Positions 1 to 12,979 of a stretch of 64,000 nucleotides of DNA are shown here, in pieces. The stretch is from Maritimibacter harenae (GTDB taxonomy: Bacteria > Pseudomonadota > Alphaproteobacteria > Rhodobacterales > Rhodobacteraceae), in NCBI RefSeq assembly GCF_009882975.1, contig NZ_WTUX01000010.1, positions 232,367-296,366 on the forward strand. The letters run 5' to 3'. How positions within the stretch are numbered: position 1 is the first letter of the stretch; every line of letters begins with the position of its first letter. The position numbers and the translations under genes were made by a program. The notes beneath the pieces were generated by a model. It was not told where the DNA came from. It was given only the letters and a program-made list of their open reading frames with translations, and did not search any database.

Positions 1-9
1 CGTGAACGC

Positions 10-1026
10 TCAGGGCAGCCGGATGACCGGCGCTGGGCCGATGGGGATCGGGCCAAGGAAGGCGCGGCCGTTCTCGAACCGCAACGTGCCGTCCAGCCGG
101 TCGGGATTGCCGGACACCCGAGCCAGCATGTCGCCCGCCCGCGACAGGGCCCCGGCCATCGTCTCGGACATGGCACCGGCGGCCCGGGCCACCTCGATCA
201 TCTCGCGCCAACGCTGCGCCTCGATGTCGACCGTGCCCTCGGCAACGCCATCCGCCCCCACGACCAGCACGCCGCTGGCGTCGAGCTCCAGCGCGCCCCA
301 TTGCATCGCCACCTCGGTCAGTTCGATCTCGCGCGGTTGCGGCCGGGCGCGTTCGATGGCCAGCCGGTCCCAGGGATTGTCGAAGCGCACCGTGGCGCTC
401 ACGTGCAACCGGTCGATCGTGTCCGACAGCGCACCCGAGGCGCGGGCGTTTTCCGCGAATGCGGGGTCCGGCCGGATGCCGGAGGCCGCCACGTCGAAGT
501 CGTAGACGTGCCCCTGCCGCCCCGGCGTTTCACGCATCGCGACCTGGGCCTCGGCGATCCCCGTCTCTTTGCCCGCGTCGTCCACGATCAGCGCGTCTTC
601 GATTTCGATCACGCTGCGCTGGATCGGCAGTTCGATGCTGGGTTCCAGCACCGCCGAGGCGCGGAAGCTCTCGGCCGAGATCGCGTGCCGCGCCTCGCGC
701 GTGGCGAAGACCTGGTCGCCCGGCAGCACCGCGATGACCTCGGTCGGGCGGTAGCTGAGCGACAGGATCTGGAACTGCGGCGCCGACCAAGCGATGCCGG
801 TCTCCGGGTCGGCCATGTTCAGCCCGGTGATCGTGGTGTCGAACCGGTTGGGAAAGCCCGCGGTGTCGAGCGTGTCGTACTCCGCCGTCCAACCCTCCGC
901 CGCGCGGTCGTCGAACCACGCGGCCAGCACCCGCTCCATCGCGGTCGCGCCGATGAACCAGTACCCGCCCCAGCCGAGGGCGATGAGCACGATCACGGCG
1001 ATGATGATCTGGGGAGCCTTGCGCAT
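10..1026 (-). CDS. DUF2125 domain-containing protein
   Basis: This 338-residue protein begins with a basic residue pair and one hydrophobic segment (about residues 5-27), which reads as a signal anchor. A large exported domain follows. The early motif GFPNRFDTT and the alternating amphipathic segments are typical of the DUF2125 family, common in Rhodobacteraceae and of unknown function. The family resembles large envelope proteins of the AsmA type, so a role at the inner membrane or periplasm is inferred. The gene is divergent from the cyclotransferase gene, and 59 bases between the starts must hold both promoters. The stop lies nine bases inside the window, and the gene is complete. Confidence 0.8.
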   Translation of the reverse strand: MRKAPQIIIAVIVLIALGWGGYWFIGATAMERVLAAWFDDRAAEGWTAEYDTLDTAGFPNRFDTTITGLNMADPETGIAWSAPQFQILSLSYRPTEVIAVLPGDQVFATREARHAISAESFRASAVLEPSIELPIQRSVIEIEDALIVDDAGKETGIAEAQVAMRETPGRQGHVYDFDVAASGIRPDPAFAENARASGALSDTIDRLHVSATVRFDNPWDRLAIERARPQPREIELTEVAMQWGALELDASGVLVVGADGVAEGTVDIEAQRWREMIEVARAAGAMSETMAGALSRAGDMLARVSGNPDRLDGTLRFENGRAFLGPIPIGPAPVIRLP

Positions 1027-1085
1027 GATGACCTCTCTGATACGGTCCCCCCTTCTAGTCCGGAGGGTGAGCGAGGAAAAGCGCG

Positions 1086-1619
1086 ATGGATACCGACCTG
1101 TGGGTCTTTGGCTACGGTTCGCTCCTGTGGAACCAGGGCTTTCCCCATGTCGAACAGGTGCAGGCGACGCTGCCCGGATTCCACCGGTCGTTCTGCATGC
1201 GCTCGATCCACCATCGCGGGACCGATGCGCGGCCGGGATTGGTGCTCGCGCTCGACGAACAGCCCGGGGCCAGCTGCCGGGGCATCGCCTTTCGTGTCCA
1301 CCCCGAGCACCACGACCCGACGATGGTGGCCCTGCGCGAACGCGAGCTGATCTCCTCGGCCTATGTCGAGAAAGTCCTGCCGGTCGATCTTGTCGACGGG
1401 CGCCGGGTCGAGGCCGTGTCCTACGTCATCGACCCCGAACACGTGCAATACTGTCACCTCGACCTTGAAGAGCAGGCCAGCATCATCGCGGGCGCGGTGG
1501 GCGGGCGCGGCCCGAACACCGAGTATCTCTACAACACCGCCGATCACCTGACCGAACTGGGGATCGAGGACCCGGAACTCTCCTGGCTGGCCCGCGAAGT
1601 GCGCCGGATCACGGCCTGA
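1086..1619 (+). CDS. ChaC-like gamma-glutamylcyclotransferase
   Basis: The 177-residue protein opens with VFGYGSLLWNQGF, the hallmark loop of the ChaC/GGCT fold that binds the gamma-glutamyl group. A conserved acidic residue in the segment LRERELISSAY (about residues 82-92) is the likely catalytic glutamate. ChaC-type enzymes cleave glutathione to 5-oxoproline and Cys-Gly in the cytoplasm, and that activity is inferred here from the family. The length fits bacterial ChaC proteins. The gene stands alone and is divergent from the DUF2125 gene. Confidence 0.85.
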   Translation: MDTDLWVFGYGSLLWNQGFPHVEQVQATLPGFHRSFCMRSIHHRGTDARPGLVLALDEQPGASCRGIAFRVHPEHHDPTMVALRERELISSAYVEKVLPVDLVDGRRVEAVSYVIDPEHVQYCHLDLEEQASIIAGAVGGRGPNTEYLYNTADHLTELGIEDPELSWLAREVRRITA

Positions 1620-1701
1620 TCGGCCATTCGTTCCTTGTGACCCCGGCCAGCAGCCATTAACGTTCCGGGCAAAACAACATGTCCGGAAGGAGCCCGTCCG
1701 C

Positions 1702-2865
1702 ATGGACACGCCGGATCACGGGGCCGAGCCGAAATTCACGCGACCTTTGCGTCAGATCCTCACGATGCTCATCGTGCTGGGGCTCGTTGGCGTCGGCGTG
1801 TTCTTCGCGTTGCCGCAGGTGCTGCCGGTCTTCCTCGCCAACCTGTATCTCAACGCCTTCATCGGGCTGGTCTTCGTCATCGGCCTCCTGGCCTGTTTCT
1901 GGCAGGTGCTCCAGATCGCCAACTCGGTGGGCTGGATCAAGGGCTTCGCGACGGGCGTGCACACCGACCGGGGCGCGCCCCGGCTGCTCGCGCCCCTGGC
2001 CTCGCTTCTGCGGTCGCGCGGGGCGCGGATGCAGATCGGGGCGTCCTCGGCGCGCTCGATCCTCGACTCCGTCGCGACACGCATCGACGAAGAGCGCGAC
2101 ATCACGCGCTACATCACCAACCTGCTGATCTTCCTCGGTCTGCTGGGCACGTTCTTCGGCCTGGCCACCACCGTCCCGGCGGTGGTCGAGACGATCCGCT
2201 CGCTCGCGCCGTCCGAGGGCGAAGCAGGTGTCGAGGTCTTCGACCGCCTGATGACCGGGCTCGAGGCGCAGCTGGGCGGCATGGGCACCGCGTTCTCCTC
2301 GTCGCTTCTCGGGCTGGCCGGCTCGCTGGTCGTCGGGCTTCTGGAGCTCTTCGCGTCCCACGGGCAGAACCGGTTCTACCGCGAGCTCGAGGAATGGTTG
2401 TCCTCGATCACCAAGCTGGGCTTCGCCCCGGGGGACGACCAGCAGGGTGACGTCGGGATCAACGACTACCTCATGCACATGGCCGAGCAGATCGACGGGC
2501 TGAGACACTCGATCGCGATGGCCGAGGATGGGCGCGCGACGACGGATGCGCGGCTCTGGCAGCTCGTCGACGGCGTCGACCGGCTGGCGCGCAACATGGG
2601 CGAGCAGCCCGATATCACGCCCCAGCTCGGGCGCCTGGCCGAGGGCCAGGACCGGATGATCGCGCTGATGGAGAACCAGCCGCAGCCCGGCACCCCGGCC
2701 GAGCCGAACGACGATGCCGAGGCCCGGATGCGCCTGCGCTCGATCGACGTGCAGCTTCTGCGTATCCTCGAAGAAATGTCCGCCGGCCGGCAGGAAACGA
2801 TGGCGGAACTCCGCACCGACATCAACGCGTTGACCAGGGCGATCCGCGCGCTGGGAGGCGAGTAG
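1702..2865 (+). CDS. MotA/TolQ/ExbB-like proton-channel membrane protein
   Basis: The 387-residue protein has two N-terminal hydrophobic segments (about residues 22-48 and 50-72) and a further pair around residues 140-165 and 195-217. The latter pair carries the small-residue-rich LGLLGTFFGLATT and GTAFSSSLLGLAGSL stretches of the MotA/TolQ/ExbB family. The C-terminal 150 residues are hydrophilic and predicted helical. The partner gene starts on the base after the stop, so the two are translationally coupled and probably form one energised inner-membrane complex. The substrate or process is unknown. This is neither flagellar MotA nor canonical TolQ, since no flagellar or tol genes are nearby. 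Confidence 0.75.
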   Translation: MDTPDHGAEPKFTRPLRQILTMLIVLGLVGVGVFFALPQVLPVFLANLYLNAFIGLVFVIGLLACFWQVLQIANSVGWIKGFATGVHTDRGAPRLLAPLASLLRSRGARMQIGASSARSILDSVATRIDEERDITRYITNLLIFLGLLGTFFGLATTVPAVVETIRSLAPSEGEAGVEVFDRLMTGLEAQLGGMGTAFSSSLLGLAGSLVVGLLELFASHGQNRFYRELEEWLSSITKLGFAPGDDQQGDVGINDYLMHMAEQIDGLRHSIAMAEDGRATTDARLWQLVDGVDRLARNMGEQPDITPQLGRLAEGQDRMIALMENQPQPGTPAEPNDDAEARMRLRSIDVQLLRILEEMSAGRQETMAELRTDINALTRAIRALGGE

Positions 2866-4761
2866 ATGGCGCTCGCGCGGCGATCCGTGCGCAACGTGTC
2901 GGGCACGATCTGGCCCGGCTTCGTGGACGCGATGACCGCGCTTCTGCTCGTCCTGATGTTCGTGTTGACCATCTTCATGGTGGTGCAGTTCGTCCTTCGC
3001 GAACAGCTGACCGGGCAGGCGACCGAACTCGACAATCTCTCGGCTCAGGTGTCCGACCTGGCCGACGCGCTGGGGCTCGAACGGCAGCGCGCGGCCGCGC
3101 TGGGGCAGGAGCTGGGCAGCCTTACCGCCACGCTCGGCGACATGCGCACGGAGAACGCCGCGCAGCGCGCCCGGATCAACGAACTGACCACCGAGACCGA
3201 GGAACAGGCCGCCCGCATCGCCGGCTACCAGTACCAGATCGCCAGTTTCGAGGACCAGGTGGCAAGCCTGCTGGCTGCCCGCGACACCGCTCTTGCGCAA
3301 CGTGACACGGCGCGCGACGAGCTGGACACCGCGCAGGACGAGCTCGACGCGGCGCAATCGCGCACCGCCGCGCTGATCGCGAACGTCGAGGACCTCGAGG
3401 CCGCGCAGGCGCAGCTCATCTCCGAAAAGGAAGCGCTCCAGATCGCCCTCGCGCAAGCGCGCGAAGAGGTCGATGCCGAGGCCGAGGCGGCCCGGCTCGC
3501 CGCCGCCCGCCGCGAAGCCGTCGAGGCGCTGCTGGCCGACCTGCGCGCCGAGACCGACGCGGCCGATGCCGCGCTTTCCAGCGCCGAAGCGCGTATAAGC
3601 GAACAGGAAGAGGCGCTGCAATCGGCGCAGGCGACCATCGAAGGCCAGGCCGAGGAGCTCGCGGATGCACGCCAGCAGGCCGAGGACGCGCAGGCGCGCG
3701 CCGAGCGCGTGCAGGAGGAACTCACCGACGAGGAAGCCGCGCGGCTCGCCGATGCCGCCGCACTCGACGCGCTGCGCGAGCGTTTGAAGAACGCGGATGC
3801 GGAGCTGACCGCGATGGCGATGGCGCTCGAGGCGCAGCGCAAGCGGGCCGAGGACACGCTCACGCTTCTCGCCGCCGCGCGCACCTCGCAGGAAGAGCTC
3901 GCCGCCGCCCGCGACCAGGCGCTGTCGGAGGCCGACCGGCAGGCGGCCCTGCTTGCCACCGCCAACAACGCGCTCGAGCAGGAAGAGGCCCAGAGCGCCG
4001 AGGCACAGCGGCGGGTGGCGCTGCTCAACGAACAACTTCAGGCGCTGCGCACGCAGCTGGGCAACCTCGAGGCCACGCTGGGCGAGGCCGAAGCGCGCGA
4101 GGCCGAGGCGCAGGTCCAGATCGAATCGCTGGGCTCGCGGCTCAACACGGCGCTGGCGCAGGTCGCCGCCGAACAGCGGGCGCTGGCCCAGAACGAGGAA
4201 ATCCTGGCCGAGGAACAGCGCCGCCGGGCCGAGCTCGAGGCGGCCGAGGCCGAACGGCTCCGGCGCGAGGCCGAGCGTCTCTCGGCCGAAGCGCAGGAGC
4301 TCGAGACCTACCGCTCCGAATTCTTCGGCAAGCTGCGCCGCATCCTGGGCGACCGGGAGGGCGTCCGGATCGAAGGCGACCGCTTCGTCTTCTCCTCCGA
4401 GGTCCTGTTCCCGGTCGGCGAAGCGGACCTGTCGGCGGCGGGGCGCGATCAGATCGCGCGGGTTTCGGCCATCCTGATGGACGTGGCCTCGGAAATCCCC
4501 GACGAGATCGACTGGATCCTGCGGGTCGATGGCCATACCGACAACCAGCCCTTCCGTGGCAACGCCGAATACGCCGACAACTGGGAACTCAGCCAGGCGC
4601 GCGCGCTGTCCGTTGTGCGTTTCATGCAGGACGACCTGGGTTTCCCGCCCGACCGGCTCGTCGCCGCGGGCTTCGGGGAGTACCAGCCGATCGCCGAGGG
4701 CGACAGCGACGAGGCGCTGGCGGCCAACCGGCGTATCGAACTCAAGCTGACCGAGAAGTAG
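2866..4761 (+). CDS. MotB/OmpA-like protein with long periplasmic coiled coil
   Basis: The 631-residue protein has one transmembrane segment near residues 19-45. Its motif FVDAMTALLLVLMFVLTIF places an aspartate where MotB carries its proton-accepting Asp. About 430 residues of Ala/Glu/Gln/Arg-rich heptad sequence follow (roughly residues 47-480), a very long coiled coil. The C-terminal OmpA/MotB domain (about 500-631) contains RVDGHTDNQPF and the ANRRIELKL ending, which bind peptidoglycan. With the ExbB-like neighbour it looks like an ion-driven stator anchored to the cell wall. The GC-rich repetitive composition gives large meaningless antisense frames here. Confidence 0.8.
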   Translation: MALARRSVRNVSGTIWPGFVDAMTALLLVLMFVLTIFMVVQFVLREQLTGQATELDNLSAQVSDLADALGLERQRAAALGQELGSLTATLGDMRTENAAQRARINELTTETEEQAARIAGYQYQIASFEDQVASLLAARDTALAQRDTARDELDTAQDELDAAQSRTAALIANVEDLEAAQAQLISEKEALQIALAQAREEVDAEAEAARLAAARREAVEALLADLRAETDAADAALSSAEARISEQEEALQSAQATIEGQAEELADARQQAEDAQARAERVQEELTDEEAARLADAAALDALRERLKNADAELTAMAMALEAQRKRAEDTLTLLAAARTSQEELAAARDQALSEADRQAALLATANNALEQEEAQSAEAQRRVALLNEQLQALRTQLGNLEATLGEAEAREAEAQVQIESLGSRLNTALAQVAAEQRALAQNEEILAEEQRRRAELEAAEAERLRREAERLSAEAQELETYRSEFFGKLRRILGDREGVRIEGDRFVFSSEVLFPVGEADLSAAGRDQIARVSAILMDVASEIPDEIDWILRVDGHTDNQPFRGNAEYADNWELSQARALSVVRFMQDDLGFPPDRLVAAGFGEYQPIAEGDSDEALAANRRIELKLTEK

Positions 4762-4764
4762 GCG

Positions 4765-5739
4765 CTACTCGCGCACCGTCACCGTCGTGTCGCGCTGATC
4801 GAGCAGCGTGTCGCCGCGCCAATGGCTGACGCTGATGTCGTACTCGCCCGGGCTCCAGCCGCCATCGGGCTGGCGCCGACCGGCGGCGCGGAAGAACAGG
4901 ACCTGCTGGCGATCGACCGCCTGGCGCCCGTCAACCATCGTGCTGCCGTCGGGCCGTTTGATGGTGATCTGGAGCGCATCGCCCGCCTGCCCGCCGAAAG
5001 CGAAGCCCCAGGCGACGAGTGCGGCGGCATCGGGTGGCAGGCTCTCGACGCCTTCGCGCCCGGCCTTGATCGCGTCGTATTCCGGGACGCCGGGGGACAC
5101 ACCGACCGCGACCAGCCCGCCGCCGCGATAAGGCGGACTGTCGGACCACAGGTCGTCTTCGGGCCCGTCATCCTCGCCGCAGACCGCGAGTTCGTCGGTG
5201 TTGAACGGATCGACAACGCGCCCGTCCTCGCGCACGGCCAGGTGGAGATGCGGGTATTGCGTCCGGCCGGAAAACCCGATCTGACCCAGCACCTTGCCCA
5301 TCGGCACGCGCTGCCCTGCCTCGACCGTGATGCTGCCCTGCTTCATGTGGCAATACTGCGTCTCCCACCCGCCGCCGTGGTCGATCACGACGCCATTGCC
5401 GCATTCGCGGCCCGTGAGCAGCTCGGCCGGGGTGTCGTCGGCGCCGGTGTCGGGCATTCCGTCGCGCTGTCCCCGCACCACGCCGGGGGCGGCGGCGATC
5501 ACGTCGACACCCTCCGCCATCGCCGCGAAGCTCGGCACCGCGAAATCAGTGCCCTTGTGTCCGTCGTAGGACATCGGTCCGCAGGTGTAGTCCGCCGCCC
5601 CGCGGCCCGGGTCCGCATCGGCGTATTGCAGGATGAAGCAATCGTCGCCGAGCGTGCAGTCGACGGGCAGGGACAGGATCGGGTCGCGGGCCGTCGCCGG
5701 CGCAGCGGCAAGCATCAGGGCAGGCAGGAGCAGGCGCAT
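4765..5739 (-). CDS. M23-family metallopeptidase (LytM domain), secreted
   Basis: The 324-residue protein has a short signal peptide ending near the ATA-R site at residues 16-18. The LytM domain spans about residues 55-185: HKGTDF supplies one zinc-binding His and the Asp, and HLHLAV supplies the remaining ligands. Such enzymes cleave peptidoglycan cross-links in the periplasm, or serve as activators of amidases when ligands are missing. Here the ligands look intact. The C-terminal 130 residues form a beta-rich accessory region of unknown role. The gene converges on the OmpA-like gene with three bases between the stops. Confidence 0.85.
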   Translation of the reverse strand: MRLLLPALMLAAAPATARDPILSLPVDCTLGDDCFILQYADADPGRGAADYTCGPMSYDGHKGTDFAVPSFAAMAEGVDVIAAAPGVVRGQRDGMPDTGADDTPAELLTGRECGNGVVIDHGGGWETQYCHMKQGSITVEAGQRVPMGKVLGQIGFSGRTQYPHLHLAVREDGRVVDPFNTDELAVCGEDDGPEDDLWSDSPPYRGGGLVAVGVSPGVPEYDAIKAGREGVESLPPDAAALVAWGFAFGGQAGDALQITIKRPDGSTMVDGRQAVDRQQVLFFRAAGRRQPDGGWSPGEYDISVSHWRGDTLLDQRDTTVTVRE

Positions 5740-5769
5740 GGTCCAAGCATAGGCGGGCGCCCGGCCGGA

Positions 5770-6369
5770 TCAAGCGGGGGAGGGGTTCAGCGCCCAGTCG
5801 ATCGCGTCCTCGAGCCGGTCGTCGCCCCAGAACACCTCGCCCTCGACCACGAAGGTCGGCGCGCCGAACACGCCCAGCTTCATCGCCTCCGCGGTCTCGT
5901 GCGCCAGGCGGTCGATGATGCGCGGCGTGCGCGCGTCGGTCAGGGCGCGCGCGGGGTCGACCCCGACTTTTGTCAGCGCGAGCGTGAGGTTCGGCTCCTG
6001 CCCGGCCGGTTCGTCTTCCTCGAACCAGAGCTGGTAGGCCGCGCGCGTGTATTCCTCGACCCAGCCTTCCTCGACCCCGAGAATGGCGACCTGGTTGGCC
6101 AGTTCGAGCCCCTGAAGCGGATAGGCGGCCGGCAGGTCGGGTTCGAGCCCGTAGCGCGCCGCGCGCCGCGCGATGTCGCGCCACATGTAGGCCGCCTTCA
6201 CGGGCTTGTCCTTGAAGGGGATGTTGTTCTGCTCGGTCATGACGTAGCGCACGTTGAACGGGCGCCATCGGAAGGTCACGCCGGCCGCGCGCGCCACGTC
6301 GGGCAGGCGCATCACGGTCAGGTAGCTGTAGGTGGACCCGATGGAGTACCAGAAGTCGATGGGTTGCAT
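5770..6369 (-). CDS. DsbA-fold oxidoreductase, 2-hydroxychromene-2-carboxylate isomerase-like
   Basis: The 199-residue protein belongs to the kappa-class GST/HCCA isomerase branch of the thioredoxin fold. It starts IDFWYSIGSTYSYL, with Ser where DsbA has its CxxC, and ends with GVFGAPTFVV, the conserved cis-Pro loop. Family members use glutathione, often for isomerisation in aromatic catabolism, but the substrate is not deducible. I place the start at the ATG beginning MQPIDF because GGGGGA precedes it. An upstream start would add 12 unlikely residues. A paralogue lies at 18728-19327. Confidence 0.8.
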   Translation of the reverse strand: MQPIDFWYSIGSTYSYLTVMRLPDVARAAGVTFRWRPFNVRYVMTEQNNIPFKDKPVKAAYMWRDIARRAARYGLEPDLPAAYPLQGLELANQVAILGVEEGWVEEYTRAAYQLWFEEDEPAGQEPNLTLALTKVGVDPARALTDARTPRIIDRLAHETAEAMKLGVFGAPTFVVEGEVFWGDDRLEDAIDWALNPSPA

Positions 6370-6422
6370 GTCGTCCCCCGCGCGTGTTGCGCGGCAGACT
6401 AACACGGCAGGCGCACAGGGCC

Positions 6423-6458
6423 GAAAAAGAAAAAAGACCGGCCCGAGGGCCGGTCTTT
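6423..6458 (-). terminator. Rho-independent terminator of clpA
   Basis: An 11-bp perfect inverted repeat (6433-6443 with 6448-6458) encloses a four-base loop. On the minus strand it is followed by six T, one C and five T. It lies 22 bases past the clpA stop, in the right orientation to end that transcript. Confidence 0.85.
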
Positions 6459-6479
6459 CGTTTTCTTGTCAGGGGCCGA

Positions 6480-8813
<2,334 letters not shown>

Positions 8814-8958
8814 TCCTCGTTTCCGGGGGTCGGGGGGACAGGCGGGCCCGTCCGTCTCGACCGTGGCCTCATACTCTTAAGGTTCGGTTTTCGGGGCGCT
8901 TCTTCAAGTGTTTTCTGGACAGAAGACGCTCACACAGCGGTGATCGTTGCCCGATGGC

Positions 8959-9726
8959 CTAGAAATTGTCCTTGGCGCGGCGGATCGCGGCGAAAACCTC
9001 GGCGTCGCCGTCGTTCTCCATGTCGACGGCCTTCTTGGTTTCCGGCTGTCCCGCCCGCAGGAACGGGTTGGTCGCTTTCTCGAGCGCGAGAAGCGAGGGT
9101 ACGGTGAATTCACCGCGTGCGCGCATCGCGTCGGTATCTTCGGCGCGACGGATGAGATCGGCGTTCTGCGGCTCCACCGTCAGGGCGAATTTCGCGTTCG
9201 CCGTCGTGTATTCATGACCCGAGCATATCACGGTTTCGTCCGGAAGCGCCATAAGACGCGACAGCGTGTCCCACATCTGCTCCGGCGTGCCCTCGAACAA
9301 CCGCCCGCAGCCAAGCGCCATCAGGCTGTCGCCGGTGAAGGCGGCCTTCGCGTCGGCCATGTAATAGGCGACATGCCCGATCGTGTGCCCGTCGGCGGCC
9401 ATCACGTCCACCTCGTGGCCCGAGAAGGTCGCGGTGTCGCCGGGCTCGACCGCGACGTCGAGCTTCGGCAGGCGCTCTGCATCGTGTTTCGCCCCGATCA
9501 CGCGGCAGCCATAGGCGGCGCGCAGATCATCCACCCCTTCCACGTGGTCGCCGTGATGGTGGGTGATGAAAAGATCGGTCAGCGTCCAGCCGCGCCGGTC
9601 CAGCTCCGCCTTGATCGGCGCGGTTTCGGGCGCGTCGAACAGGGCCGTGTCGCCGCTTTCCGTGTCATGCACGAGGAAGGCGTAATTGTCGGCGCGGCAG
9701 GGGATGGTCACGAGGTCGAGCGTCAT
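8959..9726 (-). CDS. gloB: Hydroxyacylglutathione hydrolase (glyoxalase II)
   Basis: The 255-residue metallo-beta-lactamase-fold protein has the metal motif THHHGDHVEG near residues 54-63. Further ligands appear in DGHTIGHVAYY, FTGDSLMALGCGR and CSGHEYT. This pattern, and the C-terminal domain ending NPFLR...., is that of GloB, which hydrolyses S-lactoylglutathione to lactate and glutathione in methylglyoxal detoxification. The gene is divergent from the methyltransferase gene, an arrangement I recall as common in Rhodobacteraceae. No sequence oddities are visible. Confidence 0.93.
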   Translation of the reverse strand: MTLDLVTIPCRADNYAFLVHDTESGDTALFDAPETAPIKAELDRRGWTLTDLFITHHHGDHVEGVDDLRAAYGCRVIGAKHDAERLPKLDVAVEPGDTATFSGHEVDVMAADGHTIGHVAYYMADAKAAFTGDSLMALGCGRLFEGTPEQMWDTLSRLMALPDETVICSGHEYTTANAKFALTVEPQNADLIRRAEDTDAMRARGEFTVPSLLALEKATNPFLRAGQPETKKAVDMENDGDAEVFAAIRRAKDNF

Positions 9727-9814
9727 ATCGGGACCAATATGGGGTGGGGGCTTCGCAGGCTCAAGGGGCGTTTTGCCCCCTTCCCACGGCGCATGAATGC
9801 TCTAACGTGCGACC

Positions 9815-10600
9815 ATGCATCTGGACGCGCAGGATCTCCGGGCCTTCTATTACCGATCCGCCCTCGGGCGGGTGGCGCAGAAGAATATCCGGGGCGAGGT
9901 CTGCCGGCTCTGGTCGACCTCGACCAAGGGCCAGACGGTCGTCGGGTTCGGGTTCGCGGTGCCGCTCCTGCGCCCCTTCCTGCCGGATGCGCGCCGGGTG
10001 ATCGGGCTGATGCCCGCGCCCCAGGGCGTGATGGCCTGGCCGTCGGGGATGCCCAACGTGTCGGTCCTGTGCGAGGAGCTCCTCTGGCCGATCGACACGG
10101 GCGTGGTCGACAAGCTCGTGATGATGCACGGACTCGAAACCTCCACCAACGCGCCCGCGCTTCTCGATGAGGCCTACCGGGTCCTTGGCCCCGGGGGGCG
10201 CGCGCTTTTCATCGTGCCGAACCGCGCGGGGCTTTGGTCGCGGTCGGACAATACGCCCTTCGGCTACGGCCGGCCCTATACCACCGGCCAGCTCGAGCAT
10301 CAGCTGCGCGACCACGGCTTCGCGATCGAACGTCACTCGGCCGCGCTCTACCAGCCGCCGTCGCACAAGCGGTTCTGGCTCAAGACCGGGCCGATGTGGG
10401 AGAGGATCGGGCAGGGGGCCCCGCGCATGGCGGGGGGCGTGCTGCTCGTCGAGGTCTCCAAGCAGGTGCGCGGGCAGAACCGGCCGGGGCTGCCGCAGGC
10501 GGTGAAGCGACCGCTGGGCGTGCTTGGGGGGCTTGGCGCGCCGGAGCCGGGACGGCAAGCTGGGCGTGTCTCGGGGGGATTCGGAACGACCCGCACCTAG
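9815..10600 (+). CDS. Class I SAM-dependent methyltransferase-like protein
   Basis: The 261-residue protein has a degenerate Rossmann methyltransferase core. [11 protein letters not shown] (about residues 42-52) sits where the glycine-rich SAM loop belongs, and the post-core segment [19 protein letters not shown] (about 123-141) is the typical motif III region of methyltransferase type 11 proteins. The substrate is unknown. The C-terminal 50 residues are Arg/Pro/Gly-rich and may be disordered. It is divergent from gloB and sits upstream of the atp operon, from which it is separated by about 250 bases. Confidence 0.72.
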   Translation: MHLDAQDLRAFYYRSALGRVAQKNIRGEVCRLWSTSTKGQTVVGFGFAVPLLRPFLPDARRVIGLMPAPQGVMAWPSGMPNVSVLCEELLWPIDTGVVDKLVMMHGLETSTNAPALLDEAYRVLGPGGRALFIVPNRAGLWSRSDNTPFGYGRPYTTGQLEHQLRDHGFAIERHSAALYQPPSHKRFWLKTGPMWERIGQGAPRMAGGVLLVEVSKQVRGQNRPGLPQAVKRPLGVLGGLGAPEPGRQAGRVSGGFGTTRT

Positions 10601-10848
10601 GGGTCCGACGCTGCCCGAAAAAGGGGCGCCGTGGTGCAATGCAGCGCCCCCGATACAACATTTCCGACCCCGTTTCGCCAATGTCCCATATGTTGGCGCA
10701 AAACCGGCTCATGCGTATTGCGGGCTTGGGATTGCTCTGCTAGACCCACGCCGAATTTCAGATCGCTCGCGAAAGCGCGGCATCGAGAGGCCGCCCCTGA
10801 CTGCGCATGCAGCCAAAGGATGGGGCTAAAGACATCGGAAGGGTGGAC

Positions 10849-11409
10849 GTGTCCGAACCAGCTTCGATCACTTCTGGGATTGCCCAGCGTTATGCCACGG
10901 CCGTTTTTGAACTGGCCAAGGATGACAAGAAACTTGCGGATGTCGAGAAGGACATCGACCAGCTCGACGCCGCTTATGCCGACAGCACGGACTTCGCCCG
11001 CCTGGTGGATTCTCCGATCTACGGTCGGGACGAACAGGCCGCGGCGATCAAGGCGCTTGCCGCCAAGATGGGGCTGAGCTCGCAGATGACCGGTGTCCTG
11101 GGCGTGATGGCCCAGAAGCGCCGCCTGTTCATCCTGCCGCAGCTGATCGCCCGCCTGCGCGAGATGATCTCCGAGGACAAGGGCGAGGTGGTCGCGGAAG
11201 TGACCGCGGCCAAGTCCATGACCAAGGCCCAGCAGGACAAGCTTGCCAAGGCGCTCAAGGCGTCGGTCGGCAAGGACGTGAAGATCAACGTGGCCGTCGA
11301 TGAAAGCCTCATCGGTGGTCTCATCGTCAAAGTGGGTTCGAAGATGATCGACAGCTCGATCGCATCGCGCCTGAACGCACTCCAGAATTCCATGAAAGAG
11401 GTCGGATAA
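10849..11409 (+). CDS. atpH: F1F0 ATP synthase delta subunit
   Basis: AtpH links the F1 head to the peripheral stalk of ATP synthase. The 186-residue product shows the family N-terminus ([13 protein letters not shown]) and the C-terminal [20 protein letters not shown] signature. I choose the GTG start giving [10 protein letters not shown] because GGAAGGG lies five bases upstream. An ATG 42 bases earlier would add residues without homology. The gene opens the atpHAGDC operon. The F0 genes atpBEF are absent, as is usual in alphaproteobacteria, where they are encoded elsewhere. Confidence 0.95.
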   Translation: MSEPASITSGIAQRYATAVFELAKDDKKLADVEKDIDQLDAAYADSTDFARLVDSPIYGRDEQAAAIKALAAKMGLSSQMTGVLGVMAQKRRLFILPQLIARLREMISEDKGEVVAEVTAAKSMTKAQQDKLAKALKASVGKDVKINVAVDESLIGGLIVKVGSKMIDSSIASRLNALQNSMKEVG

Positions 11410-11411
11410 GA

Positions 11412-12950
<1,539 letters not shown>

Positions 12951-12979
12951 TTCCCTGGTGATCTGAGAGGAGGCTGGCA

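Noticed and set aside
1657-4536. A 959-residue frame on the minus strand antisense to the ExbB/OmpA pair
   Set aside because: It is a GC-rich shadow of the two real genes with no recognisable domain and Arg/Gly/Leu-biased composition.
1702-4761. Zorya-type ZorAB defence pair
   Set aside because: The membrane components resemble MotA/MotB-type proteins, but no ZorC/D/E genes are present and the long coiled coil is in the OmpA partner, not the channel protein.
10623-10650. GGGGCGC/GCGCCCC hairpin upstream of atpH, considered as a terminator
   Set aside because: It has no T-tract on the plus strand, and the minus-strand run of T has no minus-strand gene to end.
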